NCBI GenBank assembly: GCA_019359125.1
Contig: JAHHHY010000003.1
Location: forward strand, 186,001-250,000
Reading direction: 5' to 3'
DNA: 64,000 nucleotides
Source of the DNA: Pleurocapsa minor GSE-CHR-MK 17-07R
GTDB taxonomy: Bacteria > Chloroflexota > Anaerolineae > Aggregatilineales > Phototrophicaceae
Shown: positions 1-8,415 of the stretch, in pieces
How positions within the stretch are numbered: position 1 is the first letter of the stretch
Layout of the letters: each line of letters begins with the position of its first letter
Notes under the pieces: generated by a model
Told to the model about the DNA's origin: nothing
What the model saw: the letters and a program-made list of their open reading frames with translations, nothing else
Databases searched by the model: none
Position numbers and translations under genes: made by a program

Positions 1-1
1 G

Positions 2-3001
2 CGCCCGCACTCGCGCGAGTGGCTGGCGGCACTGCTGTGGCCGGAAATTGATTCCAGCCGCGTGCAATTGCGCAACGCGCTTTCGGGCCTGCGCCTGGCG
101 CTGGGCGACGACGTGCTGGCTACCGACCGCGAAACGATTTCCCTGCGCCCAGGCGCGCTGACCTGCGACGTGCTGGATCTGCTCAAACAGATGGACGCTG
201 TCATGGCCGCCCCGCACAAAGCGACGCTGGACGAGCTGGCCAAGATGGCCGATACCTATGGCTCTGGATTCATGCCCGGATTCAACCTGCGCGATGCCCC
301 GGACTTCGACGCGTGGCAGCGCAGCGAGGACGAACACATCCGACGCACCTGCGTGCGTGCGCTGCATCGCCTGGCCAGCCTGTGGTCCGAGTCCAATGAT
401 TACGAGCGCGCAATCGTGGCGGCCCGGCATCTGGCCCGCCTGGACCCGCTGCATGAGGAAGCGCGCCGTATGCTGATGCGCCTGTACATGTGGACACAGC
501 AGCGTTCGCTGGCCCTGCACGAATATCGCCAGTTTCGGCAGGTGCTGGCCGAACAGATTGGCGTGGAGCCGGACGCAGAAACGCGCCGTCTTGCTGAGGC
601 GATTCAAAGTGACCAGCAAATCGCCAGGCCGCCAGCCACACGGCCCCTGTCGTCATCAGGCATCCCTGTCATGCCTGACCTGTATGGCCGGGATGACGCT
701 ATCACCGAAATCATCCGCCTGATAACCGGGTCCTCAGCCCGCATCGTCACCATCACCGGCGCGGGTGGCATCGGCAAGACGCACCTGGCTGCCACAGTCG
801 CCCGGCAGTGCGCGACGGAATTCCCCGACGGCGCGTGGTTTGTCAGCCTGGACAGCGAGACCTCTCCCGATCTGCTGATCAGCACGCTGATGAACGCCTT
901 TCACCTGTACACCTCGCTGCGCCAGTCGGCCACGCAGACCGTCATCGAATTTCTGCGTCCGCTGCGCGTGCTGCTGGTGCTGGACAACGCACACTGGCTG
1001 CGCGATCCGCATCAGGTGCTGGCTGAGCTGCTGGCAGCCGCGCCTGGTTTGCGCATCCTGTGTACAGCCTATGATCCGCTGGGGCTGTCGCTGGAACACC
1101 GCTACGCCCTGTTCGGGCTGACGGATGCGCCAGCACACGGCGCGGCACATGACGCTCTGCCACCTGCCGTCCACCTGTTTGTGCAAAGCGCACGGCGCGC
1201 ATCGCCCGGTTTCACCCTGACGCCGGACAACAGCGCGGCGGTGCTGCAAATCTGCGCTGCTGTGCAGGGCTTCCCGCTGGCGATCATCCTGGCCGCGGCC
1301 TGGTGCGATGTGCTGACACCGCAGGAAATCAACGCTGAAATCAACACCAATTACGATTTCCTCATCAGCACGCATGCCGATATCCCGGAGCGCCATCGCA
1401 GCATGCGCACCGTCTTTGAGACCACCTGGAACCGGCTTTCGGCGCGCGAACAGCACGCACTGCAATCGCTCAGCGCCTTTGAGGGCGGATTCTCGCGGCT
1501 GGCAGCCGAATCGGTGGCGGGGGTCTCGCTGGAAACGCTGAAAAGCCTGGTCGTCAAAACGCTGGTCAATTACAACGCGGGCGCGCGCCGTTACAGCCTG
1601 CACGACATCTATCGCCAATACGCCTACGAGAGGATGACGCCGGATGAGGCGCGCGCCCTCCGGCTGACCCATGCTGAATACTTCACCGGCTTCCTGATCA
1701 CCCATGCCCGGCGCATCAAAACGCCCAACCAGCATCTGGTCTGGCGCGAAATCGACTCTGACCTGAGCAACCTGCGCGCCGCCTGGGGATTTATGTGCCA
1801 GACGCGGCAGTATGCGCTGCTGACGCGGATGATTGAGCCGATGCGCATTTATATGCAGGGACGCGGGTTCTGGGACCAGGGGGTGCTGCTGTTTGACGAG
1901 CTGCGCGCGGCCAGCGCCGGGGACACAACGCCCGTTGGCCAGCTCATGTATGCCCGGTCGCTGGCGCGCATGTACCGCTTCACGGCCGATTCGCTGCATA
2001 TGCTGCTGCACGCGCTGGCGATCGCGGAATCCCACGATGATGAGGAGGAGTGCGCCAATATCCATGCCGAGCTGGCCTGGTACTACGTGATGCACGAGGA
2101 GGACCTGTCGCTGGCGCGGGCATACTTCGAGCGCGCCCTTGAGTATTATGCGCAGCACAACGATGGCTATTCACAGGCGCTGATGCTGCGCGGCATGGCC
2201 TACGTCTCGATCGGCATGCGCCAGCACGACCAGGCCTTCAGCTATATGAACCACAGTCTGCAACTGCGCCGCCAGATCGGGGACCAGGTCGGCGAGCATG
2301 AGTCGCTTACGCTGCGTGGTGAGCTGGCGCTGCTGCATGGCAATCTGACTGACGCACGCCTTGACCTGCAAATCGCGCATGACTATTTCGCGGCCAATTT
2401 CAGCGACCATCTGGCCGCCCAGCGCAGCCTGTCTCTGGGCTGGGCCTATGCGCTGGATTGTGACTGGGAGGCCCTGAAGACTTATCTGGATGAAGGGCCA
2501 ACGGTGGACCCGGCTGACCGCATGAGCATCATGCGCTGCAACGCCGAAGCGCTGCGCCTGTTCATGCAGGCGCTGACCGGCAGCACAGCATCACTGCCAG
2601 CCGACATTCAGGCGCTTCAGGAGTATATCGAGGGGATGCCCGCAGTCTCCAGCACCGTGAATCCGGACCTGCGCTTCCTGTGGCTGCTGAGCTGCTTTGT
2701 GGGCTGGCTGGCGCTGGCACAGGACGAAAAAGCGCGCGCCGTGCTGGGCAAGCTGCGTCAGGCCGGCATGGCCAGCCACCCGATTTATGTGCAGTGGCTG
2801 CTGCCGGGGCTGCTGCTGCTGGGCCAGCGGCGGGCCGACGACGCGCTTGTGGCAAACGCGCGCGCGGCCCTGAGCAGCAGTTTCGTCAACGGGCATGCCT
2901 GGGTACAAAACTGGGGACTGGCGCAAACACCCAATCAGTCACCGCCAGCCGCGCACTTTGATCCTATGGCCGGCCAGATCAGCCGTCTGATCAACAGTTA
3001 G
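2..3001 (+). CDS. BTAD/NB-ARC/TPR (SARP/AfsR-like) transcriptional regulator, 5' partial
   Basis: The open frame runs in from before the window: codons upstream of the GTG at 62 read RPHSREWLAALLWPEIDSS, the normal start of a bacterial transcriptional activator domain, so 62 is not the true start. In order the visible part has a BTAD helical domain (to about residue 210), an NB-ARC-type P-loop ATPase with Walker A GAGGIGKT near nt 762-785 and Walker B-like LLVLDNAHW near nt 972-1000, a winged-helix-like stretch, and a long TPR-type helical C-terminus. The DNA-binding head expected in AfsR/SARP proteins would lie outside the window. No C-terminal LuxR helix-turn-helix is visible. It ends head-on against the next gene, with the two stop codons overlapping. 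The family acts as an ATP-controlled signal-integrating activator; target genes cannot be inferred. Confidence 0.88.
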   Translation, partial: RPHSREWLAALLWPEIDSSRVQLRNALSGLRLALGDDVLATDRETISLRPGALTCDVLDLLKQMDAVMAAPHKATLDELAKMADTYGSGFMPGFNLRDAPDFDAWQRSEDEHIRRTCVRALHRLASLWSESNDYERAIVAARHLARLDPLHEEARRMLMRLYMWTQQRSLALHEYRQFRQVLAEQIGVEPDAETRRLAEAIQSDQQIARPPATRPLSSSGIPVMPDLYGRDDAITEIIRLITGSSARIVTITGAGGIGKTHLAATVARQCATEFPDGAWFVSLDSETSPDLLISTLMNAFHLYTSLRQSATQTVIEFLRPLRVLLVLDNAHWLRDPHQVLAELLAAAPGLRILCTAYDPLGLSLEHRYALFGLTDAPAHGAAHDALPPAVHLFVQSARRASPGFTLTPDNSAAVLQICAAVQGFPLAIILAAAWCDVLTPQEINAEINTNYDFLISTHADIPERHRSMRTVFETTWNRLSAREQHALQSLSAFEGGFSRLAAESVAGVSLETLKSLVVKTLVNYNAGARRYSLHDIYRQYAYERMTPDEARALRLTHAEYFTGFLITHARRIKTPNQHLVWREIDSDLSNLRAAWGFMCQTRQYALLTRMIEPMRIYMQGRGFWDQGVLLFDELRAASAGDTTPVGQLMYARSLARMYRFTADSLHMLLHALAIAESHDDEEECANIHAELAWYYVMHEEDLSLARAYFERALEYYAQHNDGYSQALMLRGMAYVSIGMRQHDQAFSYMNHSLQLRRQIGDQVGEHESLTLRGELALLHGNLTDARLDLQIAHDYFAANFSDHLAAQRSLSLGWAYALDCDWEALKTYLDEGPTVDPADRMSIMRCNAEALRLFMQALTGSTASLPADIQALQEYIEGMPAVSSTVNPDLRFLWLLSCFVGWLALAQDEKARAVLGKLRQAGMASHPIYVQWLLPGLLLLGQRRADDALVANARAALSSSFVNGHAWVQNWGLAQTPNQSPPAAHFDPMAGQISRLINS

Positions 3002-3426
3002 GGCACATCTGCCGCTGTATGGATACGGTGATAGACCGAGGTGTTGGTGAACGGCTTGCCATCCGGCCGCATGCCAGACTGGTGAATGGTCATCGACTGG
3101 CCGTCCGGCGAGAGCAGCCGCCGCCCGGTGGCGACGATGCGCACGCCCAGCCGCGCATCCGTGACCAGCGTGCGCTCATCCACCCGCGTCATCGACATGG
3201 CATCGACGGCCGGATTATCCGCCACGGGATACCATTCTCCATCGGGAATCCCGCTATAGGCCATCTCGCGCGCCTGCCCGTCTGCTGTCGTCCAGTGCAT
3301 GGTGATCAGATAACCAGCCTCGGCCGGGGCGATGAGATAGCGGCCAGCCTGCGGCGGCGTCCCCCACTCATACTGATTGCCGGCCGGGTCCATCTCCCAC
3401 TCACCCACAAACAGATCATCCGTCAT
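2998..3426 (-). CDS. Conserved hypothetical protein, 142 aa
   Basis: The frame stays open up to 3753, but the upstream part crosses a tRNA-Lys gene, so the start is placed at the ATG at 3426 (MTDDLFVGEWEMDP). The protein is soluble, with no signal peptide or membrane segment. It opens with FVGEWEMDP and carries alternating short strands (YLITMHWTT, TLVTDARLGVRIVATGR, SMTIHQSGMRPDGKPF), a pattern that resembles small lipocalin-like beta-barrels that begin with a G-x-W motif. I do not recognise the family, and the fold suggestion is inference. It converges on the BTAD regulator, with overlapping stops. Confidence 0.6.
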   Translation of the reverse strand: MTDDLFVGEWEMDPAGNQYEWGTPPQAGRYLIAPAEAGYLITMHWTTADGQAREMAYSGIPDGEWYPVADNPAVDAMSMTRVDERTLVTDARLGVRIVATGRRLLSPDGQSMTIHQSGMRPDGKPFTNTSVYHRIHTAADVP

Positions 3427-3555
3427 CGCGATTCGCTCCGTGGTTAACATGACACCACGAGCATAAACTGAATAGTCACCCTGCGAAAGAGAGTGGCGTA
3501 TAAAAGGCCGATAAAAAAGCAGCCCCGGCATGTGCTGGAAGCTGCTTTCAAAAGA

Positions 3556-3627
3556 TGAGTCCGGCAGGATTCGAACCTGCGACCAAGTGCTTAAAAGGCA
3601 CCTGCGCTGCCGCTGCGCTACGGACCC
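3556..3627 (-). tRNA. tRNA-Lys (anticodon TTT)
   Basis: On the minus strand the sequence folds into a full cloverleaf. The acceptor GGGTCCG pairs with CGGACTC, the D stem is GCGC/GCGC, the anticodon stem GGTGC/GCACT encloses the loop CTTTTAA (anticodon TTT), and the T arm is GCAGG-TTCGAAT-CCTGC. The discriminator base is A. The 3' CCA is not encoded. Confidence 0.95.
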
Positions 3628-3767
3628 GACATCCCACAGTATAGCCGAAACAGCCCTGTTTTCAAGCGTGAACTGACGCCTGTGGCCCGCAATGGCCTCT
3701 TTGTATTTCGGCACTAGCAAGGCATAATCCCGCGTGATGCGCACGCACGGCAAGGAACCCCGCCCCG

Positions 3768-4097
3768 ATGGTCAAGTTCATGATTCAGTTTCAGCACCCG
3801 GCCAATCACGACGCATTTGAATCAGCCTACACCACCTTTCTGGCGCATATCGAGCGTATGCCCGGTGTGGCCCGGCGGCAGGTGGTGCACGTAACCGGCA
3901 CCCCGCGCGGCAGCACCAGCCTGCATCGCATCCTGGAGGTGTATTTTGACAGCCAGGGCGCGCTGGAAACATCGTTGAAATCCCCCCAGGGACAGTCCGC
4001 CGGGGCCGCGCTGAACCTGTTTCCTGCGGGCAGCGTCGAGATGTATTTTGCAGAAGTATTTGAGGAAAATGGCGGTTTTACGCCAGAAGGATCGTAG
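3768..4097 (+). CDS. EthD-like dimeric alpha/beta-barrel protein
   Basis: This 109-residue protein has the layout of EthD proteins, small ferredoxin-like barrels of unclear enzymatic role first noted near ethyl tert-butyl ether degradation genes. It opens with a beta strand (MVKFMIQFQHP), then a helix with LAHIERMPGVARRQVV, a central strand (HRILEVYFDSQGALETSLKSP) and a final strand (VEMYFAEVFE). The start ATG follows a GC-rich leader just after tRNA-Lys. The gene ends 8 nt before the start chosen for the phosphoribosyltransferase, so the two are probably co-transcribed. A stress-response or unspecific hydroxylase-accessory role is only a guess. Confidence 0.75.
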   Translation: MVKFMIQFQHPANHDAFESAYTTFLAHIERMPGVARRQVVHVTGTPRGSTSLHRILEVYFDSQGALETSLKSPQGQSAGAALNLFPAGSVEMYFAEVFEENGGFTPEGS

Positions 4098-4104
4098 TCA
4101 CACA

Positions 4105-4695
4105 ATGGCGCAGATGAAGGCATTGCAGGATCGTATTCTCGCGGAAGGGCGTAATCTGGGGGGCGGTATCCTCAAGATTGACAGCCTGCTGAATCATCAG
4201 TTGTATCCTGATCTGATGCTGGAGATGGGCAAGCAGATGGCCGCTCCCTTTGCCGGGCACGGCGTCGACCGCATCCTGACCGCCGAGATTTCCGGTATTG
4301 CCCCGGCCCTGATGGCGGGACTGGCGCTGAATGTCCCGGTGGTCTATGCGCGCAAGGTCAAGCCGATCACCATGTTCGGGCCGGTCTTTCTGGAAAATGC
4401 GCCCAGCCACACCAAAGGCGTGGACGTGAACCTGCTGGTGTCGGCAGAATTCCTGAAGCCAGACCAGAACGTGCTCATCATCGACGACTTTCTGGCCACC
4501 GGCAAGACGCTGCGCGCCCTGGCCCGCATGGTCGTCAGCGCGCAGTCGCGCGTGGTCGGCGTGTCGGTCGTGGTGGAAAAAGTGTTTGAAGGCGGCCGCG
4601 CTTTCCTGACCCAGCACGGCTATAACTTCCCGATCGAGGCGCTGGCCATCATCGCCAGTATGGACGACGGCAAGATCGTCTTCGCGGAAGACTAG
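4105..4695 (+). CDS. xpt: Xanthine phosphoribosyltransferase
   Basis: It salvages xanthine by condensing it with PRPP to give XMP in the cytosol. The 196-residue length and sequence fit the Xpt subgroup of type I phosphoribosyltransferases: an N-terminal KIDSLLNHQLYP (compare KVDSFLNHQ in Bacillus), EISGIAPALMAG, YARKVKPITM, and the PRPP loop VLIIDDFLATGKT near nt 4477-4515. The frame is open to 4048, but that extension overlaps the upstream gene, so ATG 4105 is preferred; ATG 4114 (MKALQDRIL) is also possible and closer to characterised homologues. It follows the EthD-like gene by 8 nt. I see no purine riboswitch in the short spacer. Confidence 0.92.
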   Translation: MAQMKALQDRILAEGRNLGGGILKIDSLLNHQLYPDLMLEMGKQMAAPFAGHGVDRILTAEISGIAPALMAGLALNVPVVYARKVKPITMFGPVFLENAPSHTKGVDVNLLVSAEFLKPDQNVLIIDDFLATGKTLRALARMVVSAQSRVVGVSVVVEKVFEGGRAFLTQHGYNFPIEALAIIASMDDGKIVFAED

Positions 4696-4725
4696 GTGAC
4701 CCTGCTCAAAAGATGAGCTAATTTC

Positions 4726-4862
4726 TGTGGGCGCGTCGCGACGCGCCCCTACACGTCCAACATTTCGAAGCAAAAAAATCGCGACGAATGTTGAACCGTC
4801 CAGACAGCTCGTGATGACCTGCACGATTTGCCGATGTAGGGGCGCATCGCGATGCGCCCGGT
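4726..4862. repeat. Composite palindromic intergenic repeat
   Basis: Two 20-nt perfect palindromes, 4729-4748 (arm GGGCGCGTCG) and 4840-4859 (arm GGGCGCATCG), lie in opposite orientation. Each carries a TGTAGG/CCTACA flank pointing inward, so together they form a larger inverted repeat around about 90 bp. The interior has a second, imperfect pair (CAACATT...AATGTTG). No ORF is present. It resembles bacterial REP/BIME or MITE-like elements and lies between convergent genes. Confidence 0.7.
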
Positions 4863-4905
4863 GGAATCATCTGCGTATGTTCGCTCCGTCCCGACGCAAC
4901 TCATC

Positions 4906-5787
4906 TCAATCCTCAGCCAGAAACCCCACCGCCTCGCGAATGACCTCTTTATTGCGCAGCAGCAGATGATGGCCCAGCTTTTCAGTGGCAAATAAGCGCG
5001 CACCCGGGATCAGCGACGCCAGCGTCTCCCCATGCGCGAAAGCGACCACTTCGTCAGCCCGGTCATGCACGATCAGCGTGGGCGTCGCCACGGACGGGGC
5101 GCACACCAGCCCGTTATAATCCGCGACGCGCACGGCATACTGCTTTTCAATCTCGCGATAGAGCGCGTTCAGCGTGCGCCGCGGCATGTGCATATAGGCG
5201 GCCTGATCCTCGAACAGGTCGATCATATTGGCATACGTCGACAGGATGACAGCGCGCTGAAGCGGCAGGCGCGGCGCCAGCGCCATGCTGTACAGCACAG
5301 CCGCCCCGCCCAGCGAGTGCCCGACCGCGCCATACACCTCGCCCACCTCACGCGCGACCGCCGCCATGCCGTCCATGAACGCGATCAGGCCAGACATCTC
5401 GCCGGTGCTTTCGCCATGCGCCGGGCCATCAATCGCGATCACCTGAAAGCCTGCCTGAAGCAGCGGCTCCACCCACTGATACCAGCGGCCGGAATCGGCG
5501 CTCCAGCCGTGCTGAAGCAGCACTAGGCGCCCGGCATCGCCCCAGCGATACGTCATCACGGTGTATCCGCGTGACGTCGTGACGGGGACGCGCCGGGCGG
5601 TCATCAGCACGGCGGCTTCTTTCGGGCTGGACGGCTTGCGCGGCGGCGTGCCAATCCACCTGTTGACCAGGCGCGCCGTGGGCAGAGGCGCGAACGTGCC
5701 GCCTGCCCGCAGCGCAGCGCGAAAGAGACGCAGACGCCAGCCGCCGGATGCCGATGGAATCGGGCTTGGGGGCACCGGAGAGGCCAT
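4906..5787 (-). CDS. Alpha/beta hydrolase (esterase/lipase-like)
   Basis: This 293-residue alpha/beta hydrolase has the oxyanion region LLQHGWSADSGRW, the nucleophile elbow GHSLGG (Ser at about nt 5316), a late Asp in HDRADEVV and a catalytic His in KLGHHLLL near the C-terminus, in the usual order. The start is ATG 5787, just 4 nt after the stop of the upstream aldolase gene; a TTG at 5790 would also be in frame. The tight spacing makes a two-gene operon with the KDPG-type aldolase. The substrate is unknown, and the neighbour does not settle it. The N-terminal 60 residues (basic, Pro-rich) precede the core and have no clear function. Confidence 0.85.
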   Translation of the reverse strand: MASPVPPSPIPSASGGWRLRLFRAALRAGGTFAPLPTARLVNRWIGTPPRKPSSPKEAAVLMTARRVPVTTSRGYTVMTYRWGDAGRLVLLQHGWSADSGRWYQWVEPLLQAGFQVIAIDGPAHGESTGEMSGLIAFMDGMAAVAREVGEVYGAVGHSLGGAAVLYSMALAPRLPLQRAVILSTYANMIDLFEDQAAYMHMPRRTLNALYREIEKQYAVRVADYNGLVCAPSVATPTLIVHDRADEVVAFAHGETLASLIPGARLFATEKLGHHLLLRNKEVIREAVGFLAED

Positions 5788-5790
5788 CAA

Positions 5791-6459
5791 TCAGGCCTTG
5801 CGCACGGCGTGGATGGCCGCGTGGGCGGCAGTCGTCGCGGCGGTGATGCGCGCAAAATCGCCCGCGGCCACCCACTCGCCTTTGACCAGGTTGCTGCCCA
5901 TGCCGACAGCGACAACCCCGGCATCGAACCACGCCTTCAGGTTAGATTCATCGCTGGTGACGCCGCCGGTGGGCATGATGCTCGTCCACGGGCGCGGCCC
6001 CAGCACGCTCTTCACAAAGTCCGGCCCGCCGACGCTGTTTCCGGGAAACATCTTGACGATTTCCGCGCCATGTTCCTCGGCGATGGCGATTTCGGTCACG
6101 CTGCCGCAGCCGGGGATATAGGCGACCTTGCGGCGGTTGCACAGCTTCGCCACATCCGCGCTGAAATTGGGCCCGACCACAAAATCGGCCCCATGCGCCA
6201 GAAACAGCGCCGCGGTGGGCGCATCTTCAATCGAGCCGATGCCGACCGCCATTTCAGGCAGCTGCGCCCGCACCTGCTTCACCAGGAAGGAAAAGCTTTC
6301 CAGCGCATCCGCGCCACGGTTGGTGAATTCCAGCACGCGGCTGCCGCCTGCATAAATCGCCTGGGCAATCTGAAACGCCGTCGCGCCGTCGCCATGATAA
6401 AACAGCGGCACCAACCCCTCTTTGTGGATACGCGTGTAGATCGACAGCCTGCTCGTCAT
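5791..6459 (-). CDS. 2-keto-3-deoxygluconate-6-phosphate (KDPG/KDPGal) aldolase family protein
   Basis: Class I aldolases of this family cleave KDPG or related 2-keto-3-deoxy acids to pyruvate and an aldehyde. The TIM-barrel landmarks are present: GLVPLFYHGD, VLEFTNRG (the VIEVTLR motif), VGIGSIEDA, FVVGPNFS, and VKMFPGNSVGGPDFVK, which holds the Schiff-base Lys in VKMFP. The start is ATG 6459, with AGGGGTG six nt upstream; the frame is open to 6486 without a better site. At 222 residues it has the family length. It is the first gene of an operon with an alpha/beta hydrolase. The change from T-L-R to T-N-R in the second motif suggests a KDPG-like paralogue, so the exact substrate is uncertain. 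Confidence 0.85.
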   Translation of the reverse strand: MTSRLSIYTRIHKEGLVPLFYHGDGATAFQIAQAIYAGGSRVLEFTNRGADALESFSFLVKQVRAQLPEMAVGIGSIEDAPTAALFLAHGADFVVGPNFSADVAKLCNRRKVAYIPGCGSVTEIAIAEEHGAEIVKMFPGNSVGGPDFVKSVLGPRPWTSIMPTGGVTSDESNLKAWFDAGVVAVGMGSNLVKGEWVAAGDFARITAATTAAHAAIHAVRKA

Positions 6460-6686
6460 GATGACACCCCTGTGAGTATGCGACATAGGCGGAAAGTAAC
6501 GAACTATGCCGGGCTTGTCAAAGCGTGTGGTGGCCCATGGTGCAGCTTGGTCCTACAGCCGACAGTCCAGAGTCTGTATACTGACAATCGGCGCGCGTGA
6601 CTGCCCGCCAGAGACGGCCGGATGCGTTGAACCGACCTTGACCGCGTCTCGATACGTTCATTTTTAGTTCCATCGGGAGCGTGATC

Positions 6687-7586
6687 ATGGGTATTTTTCT
6701 GGGGCTGGCATCGGCCATCGGGTGGGGCACTGGCGATTTTCTGGTGCGCGGTACCACGCGCAAAGTGGGCAGCTACGTCAGCCTGTTCTATATGCAGTTT
6801 TTCGGGCTGGCCTTCGTGCTGGTGTATGCGCTTGCCACAGGTGAGCTGGCTGAAGGGCTGGGTCGTTTCGACCTGGAAACCAGCCTGCTGATGATTTTCT
6901 TCTCGGTCGTCTCGCTGACTGGCACGCTGCTGCTGTACAACGCGTTTCGCGTGGGCATGCTGGCTGTCGTCTCGCCGATTGCCGCCAGCTACGCAGTCGT
7001 CACGCTGGTGCTGTCGACCGTCATCAGCGGCGAACGGCTGGAAGGCGCGACCGCCATCGGCGTGGCAGCCACCATCATCGGCGTCATCCTGTCTTCGATC
7101 GAAAAACAACACACCCCAACGCCAGCCCAGCAGGCAGAAATCCCATCAGGGCGCGGCTTTCGGCTGCCGCCGGGCGTCCTGTTTGCCATCGGCTGTGCGC
7201 TGATTTACGGCTTCATCTTCTGGATGCAAGGCTTTTATATCACCCCGCGCATCGGCCCGATCATGTCGGTGCTGGGGCTGCGCGTGCTGGCCGTGCTGCT
7301 GATGCCTATCCTGGCGCTGCGCATCGCCAGCGGCCTGCGCCTGCCCGACCGTCGCTCAGGCTATATCCTGTTTGCGGTGGGCGTGCTGGACACCGCGGCA
7401 TTTATCGCCGCCAGCGTCGGCCTGACGACCGAGCAGGTCAGCATCGTCACGGTGTTGTCATCGCTGTTCAGCGCGTGGACGGTGCTGCTGGCCTGGGCCT
7501 TCCTGAAAGAGCGTCCGGCGCGCATCCAGTGGATCGGCATCGTGCTCATCCTGATCGGGATCGTGCTGGTCACGCTGGGCAGTTAA
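6687..7586 (+). CDS. EamA/DMT-family transporter
   Basis: About ten hydrophobic helices arranged as two tandem EamA repeats define a drug/metabolite-superfamily permease. The first repeat begins IFLGLASAIGWGTGDFLVRG; the second begins FAIGCALIYGFIFWMQGF and ends with the typical SLFSAWTVLLAWAFLKERP...QWIGIVLILIGIVLV. A GGGAG element 7 nt upstream favours ATG 6687 over the in-frame GTG at 6681. The 299-residue length is normal. It stands alone between a divergent aldolase operon and a convergent map operon. The substrate is unknown; amino acids, sugars or other metabolites are possible. Confidence 0.88.
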   Translation: MGIFLGLASAIGWGTGDFLVRGTTRKVGSYVSLFYMQFFGLAFVLVYALATGELAEGLGRFDLETSLLMIFFSVVSLTGTLLLYNAFRVGMLAVVSPIAASYAVVTLVLSTVISGERLEGATAIGVAATIIGVILSSIEKQHTPTPAQQAEIPSGRGFRLPPGVLFAIGCALIYGFIFWMQGFYITPRIGPIMSVLGLRVLAVLLMPILALRIASGLRLPDRRSGYILFAVGVLDTAAFIAASVGLTTEQVSIVTVLSSLFSAWTVLLAWAFLKERPARIQWIGIVLILIGIVLVTLGS

Positions 7587-7607
7587 AAGCCAGTCCGCAA
7601 AACCAGC

Positions 7608-8396
7608 CTATACAGCCGTGACCAGAATCGGCTTGCCTTTGGTGATGACGACGGTGTGCTCATACTGGGCGGCCAGCATACCGTCGGTCGTCTTGAGCGT
7701 CCAGCCGTCTTTGGCGGTATAAATCCGGCCAGAGCCATAGGTCAGGAACGGCTCGATGGTGAGCACCATGCCTTCTTCGAGGCGCTCTTTGGCGCGGTTG
7801 GTGAAATAATTGGGCACATTACGCGGGTCTTCGTGCAGCGCGCGCCCGACGCCGTGGCCGCCCAGGTCGCGGATGATGCGCAGGCCAGAGCGCTGGGCGA
7901 CAGACTCGACAGCACGGCCAATCACCGACAGGCGTTCGCCCGCCGTCACCGCATCCAGCGCCAGATCGAGTGCCATCTGCGTGCACTCGCACAGAAACGT
8001 CATTTCCGGCGTGACAGGAGGCACCGGAAAGCTGGCCCCTGTGTCCGCAAAATAACCATCCAGCTCTGCCGAGACATCGATATTCACCAGGTCGCCCGCC
8101 TGAATGACGCGCTTGCCGGGCACACCATGCGCGGCCTCGTCGTTGATGCTGATGCAGGTCGAGCCGGGATACTTGTAGGTCAGGATCGGGGCGCTGCGAG
8201 CGCCATGCTGCTTCAGGTAAGCTGCGCCTATTTCGTCCAGGTCGCGCGTGGTCATGCCGGGCTGCATTGCCGCAGCCATCTGCCGGACGGTCTCGCCCAC
8301 GATGCGGCCAATGGCCATCAGGCCGTCCAGTTCCTTATCCGATTGAATTCGCACAGTCTCTATCGTCCTGACAGGCACGCGCCCATCATGGCGCAT
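7608..8396 (-). CDS. map: Type I methionine aminopeptidase
   Basis: It removes the initiator methionine from nascent proteins, after peptide deformylase. All five metal ligands are visible: Asp in VNIDVSAEL, Asp in FADTGASF, His in GGHGVGRALHEDP, Glu in TIEPFL and Glu in QYEHTVVI; the substrate-binding His is in AAHGVPG. The start is uncertain. ATG 8396 is annotated, but GTG codons at about 8378, 8372 and 8354 lie downstream, and family members typically begin near VRTIETVRIQSDKEL. It follows the epimerase gene by about 19 nt on the same strand, so they probably share a transcript. Confidence 0.93.
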   Translation of the reverse strand: MRHDGRVPVRTIETVRIQSDKELDGLMAIGRIVGETVRQMAAAMQPGMTTRDLDEIGAAYLKQHGARSAPILTYKYPGSTCISINDEAAHGVPGKRVIQAGDLVNIDVSAELDGYFADTGASFPVPPVTPEMTFLCECTQMALDLALDAVTAGERLSVIGRAVESVAQRSGLRIIRDLGGHGVGRALHEDPRNVPNYFTNRAKERLEEGMVLTIEPFLTYGSGRIYTAKDGWTLKTTDGMLAAQYEHTVVITKGKPILVTAV

Positions 8397-8415
8397 GATT
8401 CGGTGAATAAAGCGC

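Noticed and set aside
734..2158. Minus-strand frame of 474 codons opposite the BTAD regulator
   Set aside because: Arg/Gln/His-rich and without a ribosome site; the plus-strand protein has clear domains.
2998..3753. A 251-codon start for the hypothetical protein at 2998
   Set aside because: The extension crosses tRNA-Lys; ATG 3426 gives a compact protein.
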